Assembly: GCA_027083475.1 (NCBI GenBank)
Contig: JALWON010000071.1
Coordinates: 1-7,723 of the forward strand
DNA from: Sulfurimonas sp.
Lineage (GTDB): Bacteria; Campylobacterota; Campylobacteria; Campylobacterales; Sulfurimonadaceae
Length of the DNA: 7,723 nt
Direction of reading: 5' to 3'
The notes under the pieces were generated by a model, which worked only from the letters and a program-made list of their open reading frames with translations, was not told the DNA's origin and did not search any database. The position numbers were made by a program, and so were the translations under genes. Shown here one piece after another: positions 6,218 to 7,723 of this stretch. The stretch's first letter is position 1. Each line of letters opens with the position of its first letter.

Positions 6218-7167
6218 TATTTCATTTTCTCATAAATTTCAACTAAGGCATCGACAAAAAGGTCGCTGTCATTTGGACAGGCACAGACTCTATACTCCTC
6301 AAAACCAAATTTTTGTGCGATTTCTTTGTACTCAACAGAGAGTTCAAAATCTGTTTCCGAATTGTCTATGGTAAATGCAATAGGAAACACAATCACCCCC
6401 CGATTTCGTACAAGTTCAAGTTTCTCTTCAAGTGAAGGTCTCAGCCATGCAAGGGGTCCTACTTTTGATTGATAAGCGAGATGCACATTGTAAAAATCCA
6501 TTTTTTCTTCCTGCATCATCTTTTTTAAGATTTCTACATGTCTCTCTATGTGCTTTTGATAAACATCTCCTGCATCTACAATTTTTTGAGGTAAGCCATG
6601 TGCTGAGAAAATAATGTCAAAATCTCTATAATCATCTGCACCAACACGCTCTTTTATTCTTTGGAGTATTGCTTTATTGTAGCTCTCATTTTCAAAAAAA
6701 TGTTTTTTCTCTACTAAAAGTGCAGCTCCATTTACCTTATGATACTGCTCTTCAAAATCTTCTAAGGATGATTTTGTGGTAGTTGTGGAGTACTGCGGAT
6801 AGAGAGGAATAAGATAAATTTTATCGACATTGGCTGCTTCAAGCCGCTCTATGACCTCTGCTGCAAAAGGAGGGGTATAGCGCATAACAAAATCAACAAT
6901 AACATTTTCACCAAGTTGTATTTGGAGTTTTTTGACAAGGTTTTTAGTGTGATCAACAATGGGCGATTTGCCACCGAGCTGTCTGTAAATCTCTTGTGAA
7001 CTCTCTGTTCTGTTAAAAACAATCATACCGCCAACCATCTTACGAACAGCATCGCTTTTCATGGTCAATATATTTTTATCGGCAAACATGTTTTTTAAAA
7101 ACATTTCAACTTCATGCAGATTGTTTGGTCCACCCATGTTCAGGAGTATGACTGCTTCTTTTTTCAA
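6217..7167 (-). CDS. hemH: Ferrochelatase
   Basis: HemH inserts Fe2+ into protoporphyrin IX (or into coproporphyrin III in coproporphyrin-route organisms) to complete haem synthesis. The 316 residues are the usual bacterial length. Landmarks are LLNMGGP (8-14), LGGKSPI (64-70), MRYTPP (95-100), PLYPQYS (121-127), the catalytic His190 in SAHGLP (188-193), YQSKVGPLAWLRPS (232-245) and the late acidic motif ETDFEL (271-276) with Glu271, where many homologues have ETLxEI. The start is TTG at 7165-7167, supported by AGGA 6 bp upstream and by the normal position of the first strand motif. A CACP sequence at 295-298 has only two cysteines and does not look like the Fe-S cluster site of some ferrochelatases. 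It is first in an operon with the phosphatase and lipoprotein genes and diverges from acs. Confidence 0.96.
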   Translation of the reverse strand: MKKEAVILLNMGGPNNLHEVEMFLKNMFADKNILTMKSDAVRKMVGGMIVFNRTESSQEIYRQLGGKSPIVDHTKNLVKKLQIQLGENVIVDFVMRYTPPFAAEVIERLEAANVDKIYLIPLYPQYSTTTTKSSLEDFEEQYHKVNGAALLVEKKHFFENESYNKAILQRIKERVGADDYRDFDIIFSAHGLPQKIVDAGDVYQKHIERHVEILKKMMQEEKMDFYNVHLAYQSKVGPLAWLRPSLEEKLELVRNRGVIVFPIAFTIDNSETDFELSVEYKEIAQKFGFEEYRVCACPNDSDLFVDALVEIYEKMK

Positions 7168-7211
7168 ATTGATTCCTATTGTGTAGTTAAATGGATGGTA
7201 TCCTTTTGGAA

Positions 7212-7217
7212 ATTATA
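7212..7217 (-). promoter_or_regulatory. Candidate hemH operon -10 box
   Basis: The minus strand has a perfect TATAAT here, predicting a start near 7205 and a leader of about 38 nt before the hemH TTG. No good -35 box is seen; the upstream side is T- and A-rich. I see no obvious Fur-box consensus in the leader. Confidence 0.5.
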
Positions 7218-7265
7218 CTAAAATTTAGTAAAAACAGTTTCTGAAATATACTTTGAGAAAACAAT

Positions 7266-7274
7266 TGCTATAAT
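7266..7274 (+). promoter_or_regulatory. Candidate acs promoter (extended -10)
   Basis: TGCTATAAT is a consensus -10 box (7269-7274) with the TGN extension. The predicted start is near 7281, giving a leader of about 67 nt. The TTGAGA at 7253-7258 is only 10 bp upstream, too close for a -35 box. Two inverted repeats adjoin this box downstream. Confidence 0.6.
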
Positions 7275-7285
7275 TCCTCAAGGAA
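7274..7285. repeat. Inverted repeat TTCCT-N2-AGGAA at the acs start site
   Basis: Two perfect 5-bp arms (7274-7278 and 7281-7285) are separated by CA. The repeat overlaps the last base of the -10 box and the predicted transcription start, the position of a typical repressor site. The 2-nt loop is too tight for a stable RNA hairpin, so a DNA-binding role is more plausible. Confidence 0.45.
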
Positions 7286-7313
7286 AGATTGATTTTCGAT
7301 TCGATACAATCTT
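7285..7313. repeat. Inverted repeat AAGATTG-N15-CAATCTT in the acs leader
   Basis: Perfect 7-bp arms at 7285-7291 and 7307-7313 flank a 15-nt middle that has its own small TCG-ATT-CGA symmetry (7296-7304), centred within one base of the outer repeat. It lies just after the predicted acs start. It may be an operator for a dimeric regulator or a leader RNA hairpin. No T-run follows, so it is not an attenuator terminator. Confidence 0.5.
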
Positions 7314-7347
7314 GAAAATTTATGTAAAATAGAGAGAAGGAATAGAG

Positions 7348-7723
7348 ATGTCAAAACAGATCTTTCAACCAAACGCAGCATTTGCAGCAAATGCAAGAAT
7401 AAAAAATATGAATGAGTATAGTGCGCTTCAGAACAAAGCAATAGAAGATTATGAAGGTTTTTGGGGTGATTATGCCAAAGAAAAACTCGATTGGATAGAA
7501 CCTTTTACAAATGTACTTGATGAAACACAAGCCCCTTTTGTAAAGTGGTTTGATGGTGGAAAACTCAATGTCTCAGTACAATGTATTGACCGCCATTTAG
7601 ATACAAGAAAAAATAAAGCCGCTATTATCTTTGAAGGTGACAGAGGGGATAAGCAAGTTATTACCTACCTTGAACTCTATCATGAGGTCAATAAGTTTGC
7701 AAATCTTTTAAAAGAGGATTTTG
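7348..7723 (+). CDS. acs: Acetyl-CoA synthetase, N-terminal part (3' end outside window)
   Basis: Acs activates acetate to acetyl-CoA through acetyl-AMP, letting the cell assimilate acetate. Only the first 125 residues of an expected 640-660 are in the window, with no stop codon up to the right edge. The visible part is the typical Acs N-terminal domain: an alanine-rich start, FWGDYAKEKLDWIEPF (residues 38-53), VKWFDGGKLNVSVQCIDRHL (65-84), then AAIIFEGD (92-99) and TYLELYHEV (107-115), leading into the adenylation core. The ATP-binding loops and the regulatory acetylated lysine lie beyond the edge. The ATG at 7348 has AGGA 6 bp upstream. The gene diverges from hemH with an extended -10 and two inverted repeats in its leader. 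A propionyl-CoA synthetase-like relative is a less likely alternative. Confidence 0.93.
   Translation, partial: MSKQIFQPNAAFAANARIKNMNEYSALQNKAIEDYEGFWGDYAKEKLDWIEPFTNVLDETQAPFVKWFDGGKLNVSVQCIDRHLDTRKNKAAIIFEGDRGDKQVITYLELYHEVNKFANLLKEDF

Noticed and set aside
7191..7244. A 17-codon plus-strand reading frame in the hemH-acs gap
   Set aside because: No ribosome site, antisense to the hemH leader and promoter, and no recognisable composition; likely chance.
1..7723. Mobile element, CRISPR, toxin-antitoxin or defence system
   Set aside because: No transposase, integrase, direct-repeat array, paired small toxin-antitoxin genes or nuclease/NTPase cluster is seen; gene content and spacing look like ordinary core chromosome.

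Overview
The window looks like core chromosome of a low-GC Gram-negative bacterium, most likely a Campylobacterota member near Sulfurimonas. This is inferred from the lipid A kinase gene lpxK, the AT-rich intergenic DNA with good TATAAT boxes but poor -35 boxes, TTG starts with decent ribosome binding sites, and the general look of the proteins. It is recognition from memory, not a database result. No tRNA, rRNA, CRISPR array, insertion sequence, phage or defence gene is visible.

Layout. A rightward cluster fills positions 1-2682: the 3' part of nadE (NAD synthetase), a DegT-family aminotransferase with an unusual catalytic-lysine segment, and lpxK (lipid A 4'-kinase). The gaps are 15 and 6 bp, which suggests one transcript. 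A separate 33-residue single-span membrane protein gene (2731-2832), absent from any simple long-ORF scan, follows with its own -10 box and Shine-Dalgarno sequence. It converges on proC (minus strand, 2837-3598). proC and proA (3654-4886) diverge from a 55-bp gap in which their candidate -10 boxes overlap; together they encode two enzymes of the glutamate-to-proline pathway (proB is not in the window). A short hairpin over the proA stop codon separates it from a leftward three-gene operon, transcribed hemH (ferrochelatase), then a HAD-family phosphatase, then an uncharacterised lipoprotein. hemH and the phosphatase gene overlap in a TAATG junction. The 180-bp gap upstream of hemH carries divergent promoters for hemH and for acs (acetyl-CoA synthetase), which runs off the right edge. 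The acs promoter has two adjacent inverted repeats that could be operators or leader RNA structure.

Most genes are housekeeping: NAD, lipid A, proline, haem and acetate metabolism. The least explained parts are the aminotransferase next to lpxK, the 33-residue membrane protein, the lipoprotein in the hemH operon, and the symmetric sequences at the acs start site. I see no convincing evidence of a wholly new multi-gene system.
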